NCBI GenBank assembly: GCA_014377015.1
Contig: JACMQL010000046.1
Location: 62,001-126,000 of the forward strand
Length of the DNA: 64,000 bases
Source: Actinomycetota bacterium
GTDB taxonomy: Bacteria > Actinomycetota > Actinomycetes > Nanopelagicales > Nanopelagicaceae
Reading direction: 5' to 3'
Shown piece after piece: positions 30,919 through 40,444 of this stretch (within the stretch, counting starts at the first letter, position 1; every line of letters begins with the position of its first letter). Made by a program: the position numbers and the translations under genes. The notes beneath the pieces are model-generated. The model did no database searches. It was not told the DNA's origin and was given only the letters and a program-made list of their open reading frames with translations.

Positions 30919-31725
30919 TCAATTTTTGCGAAGTTGAGATTTCTCAAGCAGAAATAGTTCAGAAATCAAAGCTGAAATGTTTTCGCAAGCGTCCGTGAAA
31001 ATTCGTTCGCCCTTTTGTGCCGTTGCGAGAGTGGGATCACCCATGACACCATGCTTACTGTCACGCAAGAAATCCAAGGGAATACCGACGGGGCCTCCAG
31101 CGCGGAAGTCGATAGAGGAACGTGAGGTGAGCTCACGAGGCATCTCACGCACGGCAAGAGACATATCTACCAGATCTGCACGCATATGAAGGGCAAGTGA
31201 AGTTTCCATCTCACATGCGTGGCCCATACCTCCAATCGGAGATTCTCCAACCGCTATTAGGGTTTCCTTGATCATGGTCCAGTAGGAAAGAGTCGGAACC
31301 GAGATGCCGAGATCATCGCTTAGTTGCGAAACCGTTGCGGTCAGAATGCCAGCATTACCCCCATGCCCATTCATGAGGAGAAATCTGTAGAATCCATGCG
31401 GGAGCAGCGAAGAAATCACGTCGAAAATAATGCTGGAAAATGTTTCTGGACGAAGCGAGAGAGTTCCGGGAAAACCTAAGTGGTGCGGTGATGTTCCCCA
31501 AGGAATTGGAGGAGCAACTAACACGCGTTGATTTCCACCGACAAACTTGCGGGCCACTTCTTCGGAGATTGTCGTAGAGTTGTAAATATCGGTATCAATA
31601 GGAAGTTGCGGACCATGTTGTTCGATAGCGCCAGTTGGAAAAATAATAAACGTGTTATCTCGATCGAGGATCTCGATTTCTTTCCAAGTCATTTTCGAGA
31701 ATTGAATTTCTGAAGCATGTGACAT
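30919..31725 (-). CDS. Creatininase family amidohydrolase
   Basis: FIIFPTGAIEQHGPQLPIDTDIYNSTTISEEVARKF, MNGHGGNAGILTATVSQL, GGMGHACEMETSLALHMRADLVDM. Confidence 0.93.
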   Translation of the reverse strand: MSHASEIQFSKMTWKEIEILDRDNTFIIFPTGAIEQHGPQLPIDTDIYNSTTISEEVARKFVGGNQRVLVAPPIPWGTSPHHLGFPGTLSLRPETFSSIIFDVISSLLPHGFYRFLLMNGHGGNAGILTATVSQLSDDLGISVPTLSYWTMIKETLIAVGESPIGGMGHACEMETSLALHMRADLVDMSLAVREMPRELTSRSSIDFRAGGPVGIPLDFLRDSKHGVMGDPTLATAQKGERIFTDACENISALISELFLLEKSQLRKN

Positions 31726-31771
31726 AATTTTTTTCCAATCTATTGACCCTCAGCGTGCAAAATGTTAGCGT

Positions 31772-31785
31772 AAAACCTAGGTTTT
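31772..31785. promoter_or_regulatory. 14-bp perfect palindrome AAAACCTAGGTTTT, candidate operator
   Basis: Read directly in the divergent promoter region between creatininase (-) and RidA (+); abuts TTGACT. Confidence 0.55.
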
Positions 31786-31821
31786 TTGACTGTTGTCATA
31801 AATATAAAGGAGATTTCGCCC

Positions 31822-32214
31822 TTGACCATTATCCTAAAGACAGACGGAAATCGACCGTGGGCACCGATTGTTGGATATTCCCGTGCTGTTCGAATGGGAA
31901 ATTTGGTGGAAGTGAGTGGAACAAGTTCCACCACGCGTGAGGGCACCGTCATGCATCCGCATGATGCTTTTGGTCAGATGATCTACATCCTTGATGAAAT
32001 TAGAAAGTCAATTGAACAAGTTGGTGCGACTATGGAAAATACGATTCGTACCCGAGTTTTTATGACAAATATCGAAGACTGGCCCGCCGCGGCTAAGGCA
32101 CACGGGGAGGTTTTCTCGAAAATTATGCCTGCCTGCTCTTTCGTTGAAGTAAGCCGTTTGATGCTTCCGGAGTTGTGCGTTGAAGTGGAAGCAACTCTCT
32201 GGATTCCAGAATGA
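31822..32214 (+). CDS. RidA/YjgF/UK114 family protein (imine/enamine deaminase-like)
   Basis: GYSRAVRMGNLVEVSGTSSTTREGTVMHPHDAFGQMIYILDEIRKSIEQVGATMENTIRTRVFMTNIEDW; RBS aaggag precedes TTG 31822 (ORF called from 31786). Confidence 0.88.
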   Translation: MTIILKTDGNRPWAPIVGYSRAVRMGNLVEVSGTSSTTREGTVMHPHDAFGQMIYILDEIRKSIEQVGATMENTIRTRVFMTNIEDWPAAAKAHGEVFSKIMPACSFVEVSRLMLPELCVEVEATLWIPE

Positions 32215-32987
32215 GCCACATAAACGGCGGGCACTCCACCATAATCATCACGGGAGGCGGTAGCGGTTTAGGACTAGCCTCAGGTCGTCGGTTATTGACG
32301 GACTGGCCGAACGTACAAATTGTGTCAGCAGATATCCGTCCCGGTGAAATTGAATCATTACAGTCAGATTTTGGAAAAGATCGAGTCTTGTATGTAGAGG
32401 CCAACGTTGCGCATGTTGGTGCCGCCGCTAAGGTAGTCGGGCAGACCATAGCTTGGGCGGGCAGTCTTTCTGGATTGGTCAATTGCGCGGGTAACAGCAC
32501 AAACCACGCGAGCATTGATCTCACCCCTGAACAGTGGCGGGAAGTTCTCGATTGTCATCTCGATGGTCATTTCTATATGTGCCAAGCATTTGCGCGTTAC
32601 GTTATCGATGCGAATGCAAGTGGAGCGATCGTAAATTTCTCGTCGCTGGCGCATGCATTTGGTTGGCCGCGTCGACTTCCGTATTCCGTAGCGAAGGCCG
32701 GAATTGATGCGTTAACTCGCACTCTGGCCGTCGAATGGGCTGAATTCGGATTACGGGTCAATGCAATCGCCCCGGGGTACATCAACACGCCACTGGTCGT
32801 TAAAGCAACCGAGAATGGGTACTTGGATCCAACGATTGTGGATATGCATGCGATGGGACGTTTCGGCGACCCTAACGAGATCGCAACTGGCGTGAAGTTC
32901 CTTCTCTCCGATGATGCGAGCTTCATAACTGGCGAGATACTGACAATAGATGGCGGCTTCTCTGCCAAGAGAATTCCTTGGAAATGA
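32211..32987 (+). CDS. SDR family oxidoreductase
   Basis: ITGGGSGLGLASGRRL, VNCAGNS, PYSVAKAGIDALTRTLAVEWAEFGLRVNAIAPGYINTPL. Confidence 0.93.
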   Translation: MSHINGGHSTIIITGGGSGLGLASGRRLLTDWPNVQIVSADIRPGEIESLQSDFGKDRVLYVEANVAHVGAAAKVVGQTIAWAGSLSGLVNCAGNSTNHASIDLTPEQWREVLDCHLDGHFYMCQAFARYVIDANASGAIVNFSSLAHAFGWPRRLPYSVAKAGIDALTRTLAVEWAEFGLRVNAIAPGYINTPLVVKATENGYLDPTIVDMHAMGRFGDPNEIATGVKFLLSDDASFITGEILTIDGGFSAKRIPWK

Positions 32988-34105
32988 TATCTAGGGTGGA
33001 TTCAATCAAGATCACCGCGATAGTCGGTCGACGTGTAACGCTCACTCTGCCCCAGCCCGTCGAACTCGGCAGTTACGTCATCCGCGCCCGCAGTTTTTGT
33101 ATCGCAACCGTCACGCTCGAAGACGGAACTGTTGGCTCGGCATTCGCACTTGATCGTGGTGCCCCAGTTGCTGAAGCGATCAATACTTTGATTGCTAAGC
33201 CTTACCAGGAGTTATTCAAAGGTGATCCATTGGCAACTTGGGATGTGTTATTGCGACAAGCGAGTGCAGCGTTGAGTTCTGGAGCAGCCCTGCGAGGCTT
33301 TTCTTTAGTTGACCTGGCTACACATGATGCAATCGCACGGCGTGAAAAACGTACCGTGGCGGAGCGTTTCAATCGTCCGATGAAGAAGTTGGCGAAGTGG
33401 GCAGTTATCGGGTATCCGCCCTCGCGCGGACCCGAAGAGATTGCCTGGGAAGTAAAAGCCGCGGTGGAGGCAGGAGCCGTCGGCGTGAAACTTCCTGTTG
33501 GAAAATCTCCTGAATTGACGCGCGAGAGAATCATCGCGGCACTTGACACGAGACTTTGTCCTGTGGCAACTGATTTAGCATGGTCATGTCGGACACCGTC
33601 GGATGCAATCAAGATTGTCGGCGGGCTGGATCTTGCTTGGGTAGAAGACCCCTTTATCCCCGGAAGTTTGCGCGAACTTCGCAATTTACGGTCTCTTCTT
33701 AATGTGCCACTTGCCAGCGGTGATGATGAGGCTCATCTCTATCATCCGCAAGTTTTTATTGAGACAGAGGCCGTGGACATATTGCGTATGGATGCGACAT
33801 GTCAAGGTGGACTTTCGCGAATGCTCCAGTTGGATGACTACTTAGTCGACTCGGGCCTTTCACTTTCGTGGCACGTTTATGATGCGTGGCATTCGCAAAT
33901 CGCGTCAATAATGCAAACGCCTACCTTTTCGATCGAATATTCAGCCCCCGGAGCAAGCGTGGACCCATTGGCAGAGTTGATTTTCAGTCGCAAGAAGGAC
34001 CTTGAGGCAACTGATAATCACGGCTGGCAGTTCATTCTCCCTGAACTTGCGGATGTTTCGATGGCCCTGGATGGTGGAACTCGATGGATTCCATTACCAA
34101 ATTAG
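32978..34105 (+). CDS. Divergent enolase-superfamily protein (mandelate racemase-like fold, altered KxK motif)
   Basis: LVDLATHDAIARREKRTVAERF, GVKLPVGKSPELTRERI, PVATDLAWSC, LAWVEDPFIPGS, LASGDDEAH, SLSWHVYDAWHSQIA. Confidence 0.75.
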   Translation: MEMISRVDSIKITAIVGRRVTLTLPQPVELGSYVIRARSFCIATVTLEDGTVGSAFALDRGAPVAEAINTLIAKPYQELFKGDPLATWDVLLRQASAALSSGAALRGFSLVDLATHDAIARREKRTVAERFNRPMKKLAKWAVIGYPPSRGPEEIAWEVKAAVEAGAVGVKLPVGKSPELTRERIIAALDTRLCPVATDLAWSCRTPSDAIKIVGGLDLAWVEDPFIPGSLRELRNLRSLLNVPLASGDDEAHLYHPQVFIETEAVDILRMDATCQGGLSRMLQLDDYLVDSGLSLSWHVYDAWHSQIASIMQTPTFSIEYSAPGASVDPLAELIFSRKKDLEATDNHGWQFILPELADVSMALDGGTRWIPLPN

Positions 34106-34142
34106 TTTCATTTACACTCATTGACGTAACGATTGGAGAACT

Positions 34143-34904
34143 ATGACGAGCTCACATCCAGTTGTACTTGTAACAGGTGGCGCGCGGGGGATTGGATTTG
34201 CGTGTTGTCAGGTTTTCTTTGAAGCTGGGTTCAATGTCGTTGTGACAGACATGGATGTCGAACTCGCCCAAAGTTCTGCCACCGACATAGATCCAATCGG
34301 GGAGCGCACCTTTGCACTTAAGATGGATGTTTCCGCAACCGAATCGGTGGACTCGGGAATGCGTGCGGCTGCCAAACATTTCGGGCGACTGGATGTTCTT
34401 GTGAATAATGCTGGCAATTTCTTGCAAGCCCCAACGGCCACCTACACCGATGCGGACTGGGATCTTGTTACGGGAGTTCATCTGGACGGTGCGTTTCGCT
34501 GCTCACGTGCGGCGTATCCATTTTTGAAAGAGTCAGCACAAAGTGCCATTGTTTCAATCTCCTCCATCGCCGCACGAATTGGGCTTCCCGGAAGACTTTC
34601 GTATTCTGTTTCAAAGTCGGGAATTGAGGCATTATCCCGAGTATTGGCTGTTGAGTGGGCGATGGACGGAATCAGAGTAAATTCGGTCGCACCGGGTTTT
34701 ACGCACACTCGAAGTTACGACGACATGGTGCGAAAGGGTATTTCCACCGGCGAAAAATTGATCGCCGCCGTTCCGATGAAACGTCTGGCAGATCCGAGGG
34801 AGATAGCTTCTGTCGTGCATTTTCTAGCATCACCTGCTGCTTCGTACGTAACTGGCCAAACCGTTGTAGTCGACGGCGGAGCGACAGTAGATATCAGGAT
34901 CTAG
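34143..34904 (+). CDS. SDR family oxidoreductase
   Basis: [65 protein letters not shown]. Confidence 0.93.
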   Translation: MTSSHPVVLVTGGARGIGFACCQVFFEAGFNVVVTDMDVELAQSSATDIDPIGERTFALKMDVSATESVDSGMRAAAKHFGRLDVLVNNAGNFLQAPTATYTDADWDLVTGVHLDGAFRCSRAAYPFLKESAQSAIVSISSIAARIGLPGRLSYSVSKSGIEALSRVLAVEWAMDGIRVNSVAPGFTHTRSYDDMVRKGISTGEKLIAAVPMKRLADPREIASVVHFLASPAASYVTGQTVVVDGGATVDIRI

Positions 34905-34918
34905 CGGCGAGAGTCGCT

Positions 34919-35719
34919 TTACGATGCGTGTTTCTGATTTCTAACTGCCGCACCAAGGGCGCCAGGAATTGAAGCAAGAAGTTCTTGAGTGTAAGCCTGT
35001 TGCGGATGATTGAAGATCTCCTCAGTGTCGCCTGATTCTACGAAGACACCATCTTTCATCACGTAAACGCGCTTAGTGAGGTAGCGGATTACGCCGAGGT
35101 CATGAGATACCAGAACAATGGCTAGCCCCTGATGAAGTAACCCTCTGAATAAATTTAGCAATTGCGCTTGTGCACTTTGATCGATGGCAGAAGTGGGCTC
35201 ATCCGCCAAGAGGATCGAGGGGTTAGCCGATAGCGCACGCGCGACACTCACTCTTTGGCGCTGCCCTCCCGAAAGTTGGCGGGGCTTTTTGACGGCATCG
35301 AGTTGGGCGATGCCCATCTGTCTCAGTAATTCAAGAGCTTTCACGTCAGCTTCCGACTTGCTGCATTTGTTGTGGATTCGCACCGCTTCAGAAACCGCGC
35401 TGAGTGCAGTTAGTTGCGGATTCAAACTTGCGTACGGATCTTGAAACACCATCTGCACTTGGCGGCGAGCCTCGCCTGTATACGACCTATGGCCCTTGTA
35501 GAGCGGCTCGCCGTTGAAATACACCTGACCCGAGGTAGGTGTCTGAAGTCCGGCGAGCACGCGAGCGAGAGTTGATTTTCCGCTTCCGGACTCGCCGACG
35601 ATTCCGAGCGGTTCTCCAGCGGCCAAGGTAAGGGAAACATTCTTAACTGCCTCAACTTTGTGAGAACCAGTGCCAAACGTTACGCATATATCTCTTGCCT
35701 CAATAATATTTGTGCTCAC
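34919..35719 (-). CDS. Dpp/Opp-type ABC transporter ATP-binding protein (DppF-like)
   Basis: GIVGESGSGKSTLARVLAGL, LSGGQRQRVSVARAL, LLADEPTSAIDQSAQAQLLNLF. Confidence 0.93.
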   Translation of the reverse strand: MSTNIIEARDICVTFGTGSHKVEAVKNVSLTLAAGEPLGIVGESGSGKSTLARVLAGLQTPTSGQVYFNGEPLYKGHRSYTGEARRQVQMVFQDPYASLNPQLTALSAVSEAVRIHNKCSKSEADVKALELLRQMGIAQLDAVKKPRQLSGGQRQRVSVARALSANPSILLADEPTSAIDQSAQAQLLNLFRGLLHQGLAIVLVSHDLGVIRYLTKRVYVMKDGVFVESGDTEEIFNHPQQAYTQELLASIPGALGAAVRNQKHAS

Positions 35720-35721
35720 TT

Positions 35722-36708
35722 TTAACCTTTCAACTTATCGCGATGAAGGCAAGCACTTTGATGCGAACCTCTCTCACCAAAGAGCGGTGGATGACTGCCG
35801 ACCTTGCAATCTTCTTCCTTGAAGGTGCACCGTTCGACAAAGCGGCAGCCAGGATTCCACTCACCAACTGAGGGAGCGTTTCCCAAAATAGTTACTAGTT
35901 CACTTCCCGGAACCGCAATATCTATACGAGACTGGTTGAGCGCCAAGGTGTAGGGATGCTTTGGATTAACCATCTCAGTCACCGAACCAACTTCTACTGT
36001 CGCACCCGCATGCATAACAACAACGCGATCGCATACGTCGTCGATAAGTGCAAGATCATGCGAAATAAGGATGATAGAAGTGCCGAAATCCGCGCGAATC
36101 TCTTGTAAAAGTTGCATGATCTGCGATTGGACGGTTACATCTAATCCCGTCGTGGGCTCGTCCGCGATTAACAACTTAGGGTTGCTGGCAAGAGCGCAGG
36201 CAATCATCACTCGTTGGCGCATTCCGCCAGAGAGTTGATTTGGATACTGCTTCATGACGGTATCAACGCGACGAATCTTTACTAGATCGAGCAGTCTCCT
36301 GGATTGCTCCGCGATAGTTCCTGGAGCCTCGCTTCGGCGTAGGGCTTCCGCTAGTTGCTGTTGGGTCGTTAAAACTGGATTAGGACCAGCAAGGGCACTT
36401 TGCGGAACGTAACCAATTGATTTGCCGCGCAGTTTCTTCCAATTCGTTTCGGATATTTGGGCGAGATCTTGGCCACCGAAGAGCACTTGTCCTCCGAGCA
36501 CCTTGGCTCCTCTACGTTCAAGAGTTCCGATGATGCTGCGGCACACCATGGTTTTGCCCGAGCCAGACTCGCCGACGATTCCTACCATTTCGCCTGATCT
36601 GACATCGAAATTGGCGTTGTCGACGATGATCAACGTTTCGCGCCGCGGGTGCGGGATTCCGATTTTGAGGTCGATTACCTGTAAAAGCGTCTCGTTTTGC
36701 TCACTCAT
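35722..36708 (-). CDS. Dpp/Opp-type ABC transporter ATP-binding protein (DppD-like)
   Basis: GIVGESGSGKTMVCRSIIG, LSGGMRQRVMIACAL, LIADEPTTGLDVTVQSQIMQLL; C-terminal Cys-containing CRFVERCTFKEEDC region. Confidence 0.94.
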   Translation of the reverse strand: MSEQNETLLQVIDLKIGIPHPRRETLIIVDNANFDVRSGEMVGIVGESGSGKTMVCRSIIGTLERRGAKVLGGQVLFGGQDLAQISETNWKKLRGKSIGYVPQSALAGPNPVLTTQQQLAEALRRSEAPGTIAEQSRRLLDLVKIRRVDTVMKQYPNQLSGGMRQRVMIACALASNPKLLIADEPTTGLDVTVQSQIMQLLQEIRADFGTSIILISHDLALIDDVCDRVVVMHAGATVEVGSVTEMVNPKHPYTLALNQSRIDIAVPGSELVTILGNAPSVGEWNPGCRFVERCTFKEEDCKVGSHPPLFGERGSHQSACLHRDKLKG

Positions 36709-37556
36709 TTTGAATTAGTCTCCCGAAGCCGGCGTTGAAGTCCCTCAGCAATAAATGCCACCGTGATACCTGCCCAGCACAATGCTAGGCCAGGAAAAAT
36801 CGTCGGCCACCAAGCAATCTGGAAAATTTGATTTCCATCACGAATCATTGCCCCCCACTCCGCTTGCGGTGGCGGAGCACCTAAACCGAGAAAGGAAAGT
36901 GCGGCGACAGCGATGATGACGATGATGAAGTCGCTCAAAGCATATGCACGAGTTTCCGAAGACACGTTGGGAATAATGTGCTTAAAAAGAATGCGCGCTT
37001 TTGAATAACCGAGAGTACGAGCAGCTTCGACGTAGCCTTGGTGGTTCACGACAACAGCACGAGTTCGTGCAATACGTGCGTAACGAGCCCAGTTTACTAA
37101 TGAGAGGGCAAAGATGATGCTCGTGATTCCTGGACCTATGAAAGCGATTAGCGCGATCACGAAAATAAGAAATGGAAATGCATTGATGCCATCGATAAGG
37201 GAGCCAACCACCGCGTTGATTTTCTTATTTCGTGAAATTCCCAAAAGGGTTCCGATAATGGTTCCGACTATTAACGGAATAGAGACCCCAATTAAGGCTG
37301 TGCCGAGGTCAATGAAGACTGCATCAAAAACGCGAGTAAAGACGTCCCGACCCAAGACATCAGTACCAAAGAGATAGTCTCTGCTTGGCGGAGCCATTGG
37401 CGGCAACCCTGGTTGATTTGGATCGTATTTGCTGATGACGGGGACAATGAGACCTGCAAGTACAAGTGCACCGAACATTGCGAAACCGGTATACAGACCG
37501 AATGTGCCTTCCCGAACTTGTCTGCGGGGCTCACCGTTCTTCTTTAGTTTCGTCAT
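36705..37556 (-). CDS. Dpp/Opp-type ABC transporter permease (DppC-like)
   Basis: DYLFGTDVLGRDVFTRV, EAARTLGYSKARILFKHIIPNV, AALSFLGLGAPPPQAEWGAMI. Confidence 0.94.
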   Translation of the reverse strand: MTKLKKNGEPRRQVREGTFGLYTGFAMFGALVLAGLIVPVISKYDPNQPGLPPMAPPSRDYLFGTDVLGRDVFTRVFDAVFIDLGTALIGVSIPLIVGTIIGTLLGISRNKKINAVVGSLIDGINAFPFLIFVIALIAFIGPGITSIIFALSLVNWARYARIARTRAVVVNHQGYVEAARTLGYSKARILFKHIIPNVSSETRAYALSDFIIVIIAVAALSFLGLGAPPPQAEWGAMIRDGNQIFQIAWWPTIFPGLALCWAGITVAFIAEGLQRRLRETNSK

Positions 37557-38563
37557 GAGAGAGTCACCCGGCGATCTAGTAAATATCCGAGCAGATCGCC
37601 GATGAAACTGAAGAATACGACGATTATTCCGAATATAAGCACCACGCCTTGTACGACGGGGTAGTCCTTGGTGTTAACGGCAGTGATAAGTTCGCGTCCA
37701 ATGCCGGGCAGCGAGAAGATCGTTTCCATGATCACCGTGCCGCCAATCAGTACTCCGACCATATAACTTAATAAAACAACGGTAGGCGCCAGTGATGGTC
37801 GCAGTAAGTAAGACCAGTAGAAGCGAATCTTGCTGACTCCTCTAATCACGCCGGTCTCCACGAATTCCTCGTCTAATGTGTCCATCAAGGAACTGTGCAG
37901 AACGCGAGAAAGTACCGGGACAAGTGAACCGCAGTTGACCAAGGCGGGTAGCCAGAGATATCTCAAATTGCCGGGGAAAGCGCCTTCATATCCTGCCGAT
38001 GGTGCCCAATTAAGTTTGATACCGAAATACAGCAAGCCAACCAGTGCAAGAAAAAATCCCGGTAAGGCGAGCGAAATTGAAGTTGAAGCTCTAAAAAAAT
38101 ATGTGACTAATTGGTTCTTGCTCAGTGCTACGGCAAGGGCGATTGGGATGGCCATAATGACGCCGAGTAAAATTGAAAGGGCGATCACCATAAGCGTGAC
38201 AGGCAGGTGAGTTCCGACGATGTCGGTAACAGTGCGACCCGAGTAAAAAGATTTTCCGAGATCTCCTTGAAAAATCCCCGTGATGAAGTTATAGAACTGT
38301 TGAAAGATACTTGTATCGAGTCCAAGCTCGTGACGCATCTGCTTAACCGAAGCCTCCGTTGCCTCGGCCCCAAGTGCGATTTGAACAGGGTCGCCAGGGC
38401 TCAGTCTTATCATCAAAAAGGCAATGACACTGACCCAAAAGCCGACGCTAAGTGAACGCAGGATGCGACCATAGAGCAGTCTGCGTAATGCGAGTCTATT
38501 TTTATCACGCGGCTCTTCGACAGCGACATCCGCCAGCGGGAAACTTTCGTTGATATTCGACAT
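37553..38563 (-). CDS. Dpp/Opp-type ABC transporter permease (DppB-like)
   Basis: LRSLSVGFWVSVIAFLMIRLSPGDPVQIALG, GVIRGVSKIRFYWSYLLRPSLAPTVVLLSYMVGVLIGGTVIMETIFSLPGIGRELITAVNTKDYPVVQGVVLIFG. Confidence 0.94.
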   Translation of the reverse strand: MSNINESFPLADVAVEEPRDKNRLALRRLLYGRILRSLSVGFWVSVIAFLMIRLSPGDPVQIALGAEATEASVKQMRHELGLDTSIFQQFYNFITGIFQGDLGKSFYSGRTVTDIVGTHLPVTLMVIALSILLGVIMAIPIALAVALSKNQLVTYFFRASTSISLALPGFFLALVGLLYFGIKLNWAPSAGYEGAFPGNLRYLWLPALVNCGSLVPVLSRVLHSSLMDTLDEEFVETGVIRGVSKIRFYWSYLLRPSLAPTVVLLSYMVGVLIGGTVIMETIFSLPGIGRELITAVNTKDYPVVQGVVLIFGIIVVFFSFIGDLLGYLLDRRVTLS

Positions 38564-38610
38564 TACTTCCTTCTCTTGCTGAACTAAATATTCATAAGTA
38601 AGCGAATTTT

Positions 38611-38663
38611 GAAAAACGTAATGATTGGCGCGGGGTCACTTTCGCAACCCCACGCCAATCATT
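38611..38663 (-). terminator. Stem-loop with T-run between substrate-binding protein gene and permease genes (intra-operon attenuator/terminator)
   Basis: AATGATTGGCG-c-GGGGT ... ACCCC-a-CGCCAATCATT (11 + 5 bp stem, one mismatch, 10-nt loop); on the minus strand followed by tacgTTTTTc. Confidence 0.7.
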
Positions 38664-38681
38664 CTCATTACATTTCTACTT

Positions 38682-40256
38682 TTACTTCAGCGCAGGAGTC
38701 TGCTGAACGTAGTAGGTGTCATTACCCTTAACGTTTTGGAAAACATTCTGAGGAAGACGAGTTGCTCCATAAACAGAGCGTTGTCCAAGCGGGATATGTG
38801 CTGATTCATCCCAGATTGCCTTTTCAACTTGTGCAATCAAAAGACGCTTGCCAGAAGTTGGTGTTGCGTCGATCTGGTTGAGCAACGCGTCATTGGACTT
38901 CGATCCAGCCCAAACAGTCCACGCACCAGTTCCACCGTAATATGTGCGAAGAATCAGGGTTGGGATCTGACCGGTTGCACCCGAGAACTGAACTTGGAAG
39001 TCACCGGAAGATTGAGCTGCTGATCCAACTGCATCAGCTTGTGGAATCACAGTTGCACTGATTCCGATCTTCTTCCAGTCAGATGCGATCATTGATGCTG
39101 CATCTCCCCATCCTGGGCGGTTGAATACCGTCAGGTTTATTGGGAAGCCCGCTGCATAGCCTGCATCTGCCAACAGCGCCTTAGCCTTAGCAATATCCTG
39201 CTTGTTTCCGCCAGGTCTAGCGCAGGATCCAAGCGGACTTGATGCCCAAGTGATTGAACAAGAGGGCTTCACATCGCCAAAGAAAGCAACTTTGCCCATT
39301 GCCGCACGGTCAATTGCAAACGACATTGCTTGTCGAACGCGAACATCGCGCCAAGGCTTGCCTTCTGTCATTGAGCGCAAATTGAAGTCGAGCGTGAACG
39401 TTCCCTGGAGCTGTACTGGAATTCCACGGAACAGAGCCTTGCTCTTGAGTTGACCACGTGCGATAGCGGCAGGCATGTCGAATGCATAATCGATTATGCC
39501 TTGGCTTAGTGCGATGACACGGGTAACAGGATCTGGTACTGCGAGGAACTTAATTTCTTTGACAACTGGCTTAGCCCAATAATTTGGGTTAACGATGACA
39601 TTGAAATCATCATCTCCAGGAGTCCAAGACTTAATTTCATAAGGTCCTGCGCTTAGTGGCTTGATCCAGTACTTGTCATTTCCAACGACCTTGCTTCTTG
39701 GATTTATGAAGAAGTAAATGCTGGAAAGTGCGTACGGCAATTCATCGAAGCGGGTCTTCAAAGTGATAACAACTGTTGAGTTGTCAGGAGCCGTCATGTC
39801 CTTGACCGCTGAGAACACGGGTGGTGGAGCATTTTTGAGAAGTTCCCACATAAAGACCGCGTCGTCTGCTGTAACCGGAGTTACACCGTCTGAATACTTC
39901 AGGCCTGTCTTCAATTTGAGAGTCCAAGTGAGGCCGTCTGCGGACATTGAGTCTGACGCGACCAAATCGGGCTTAGGCGTTCCGTCAGCAGCAACTCGAT
40001 ATAAAGCTCCCTGAACGAGGAATTTAGTAATGTAATTCTGGTTTGTTGTGCGAACCGAAGACGTTGGGTCCAAGGTAACCACTTTGTTGACGAGCGCAAC
40101 CGTGATGAGATCACATGAAGCAGACGTCGTTGGCGTGCGGAGAGTACAAGCCGATCCCGTTGCACCGTTAGCTATAGGAGCTCCAATGAAGAGAGTTCCA
40201 GCTAGGGACGCAACTGTGATCGGGGCAATCCACGATCGCAATTTGCGAAGATTCAT
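38682..40256 (-). CDS. ABC transporter substrate-binding protein, family 5 (Dpp/Opp-like)
   Basis: N-terminal signal-like segment; LVASDSMSADGLTWTLKLKTGLKYSDGVTPVTADDAVFMWELL; WRDVRVRQAMSFAIDRAAM; AKALLADAGYAAGFP. Confidence 0.94.
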   Translation of the reverse strand: MNLRKLRSWIAPITVASLAGTLFIGAPIANGATGSACTLRTPTTSASCDLITVALVNKVVTLDPTSSVRTTNQNYITKFLVQGALYRVAADGTPKPDLVASDSMSADGLTWTLKLKTGLKYSDGVTPVTADDAVFMWELLKNAPPPVFSAVKDMTAPDNSTVVITLKTRFDELPYALSSIYFFINPRSKVVGNDKYWIKPLSAGPYEIKSWTPGDDDFNVIVNPNYWAKPVVKEIKFLAVPDPVTRVIALSQGIIDYAFDMPAAIARGQLKSKALFRGIPVQLQGTFTLDFNLRSMTEGKPWRDVRVRQAMSFAIDRAAMGKVAFFGDVKPSCSITWASSPLGSCARPGGNKQDIAKAKALLADAGYAAGFPINLTVFNRPGWGDAASMIASDWKKIGISATVIPQADAVGSAAQSSGDFQVQFSGATGQIPTLILRTYYGGTGAWTVWAGSKSNDALLNQIDATPTSGKRLLIAQVEKAIWDESAHIPLGQRSVYGATRLPQNVFQNVKGNDTYYVQQTPALK

Positions 40257-40444
40257 TTGTTACTTCCTTTGCTAGTTAGGGCATTCCATGCTTGGGGCGG
40301 AAATGCTTCGAGGCGGGACCTCGGCAAGCAATGTGATACTAACCACGTTTTTTCGGGCTGGCAACGTTTTTTTGTGTAACAATCAGGTATCAATTTACTG
40401 GAATCCAGAAATCGCAAGGTCGCTGAATGGATTGACAGATTTGT

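Noticed and set aside
40398-40408. Palindrome CTGGAATCCAG upstream of the MFS gene
   Set aside because: Shares TGGAAT with the LacI-type site but lacks the central CG; likely chance at this length.
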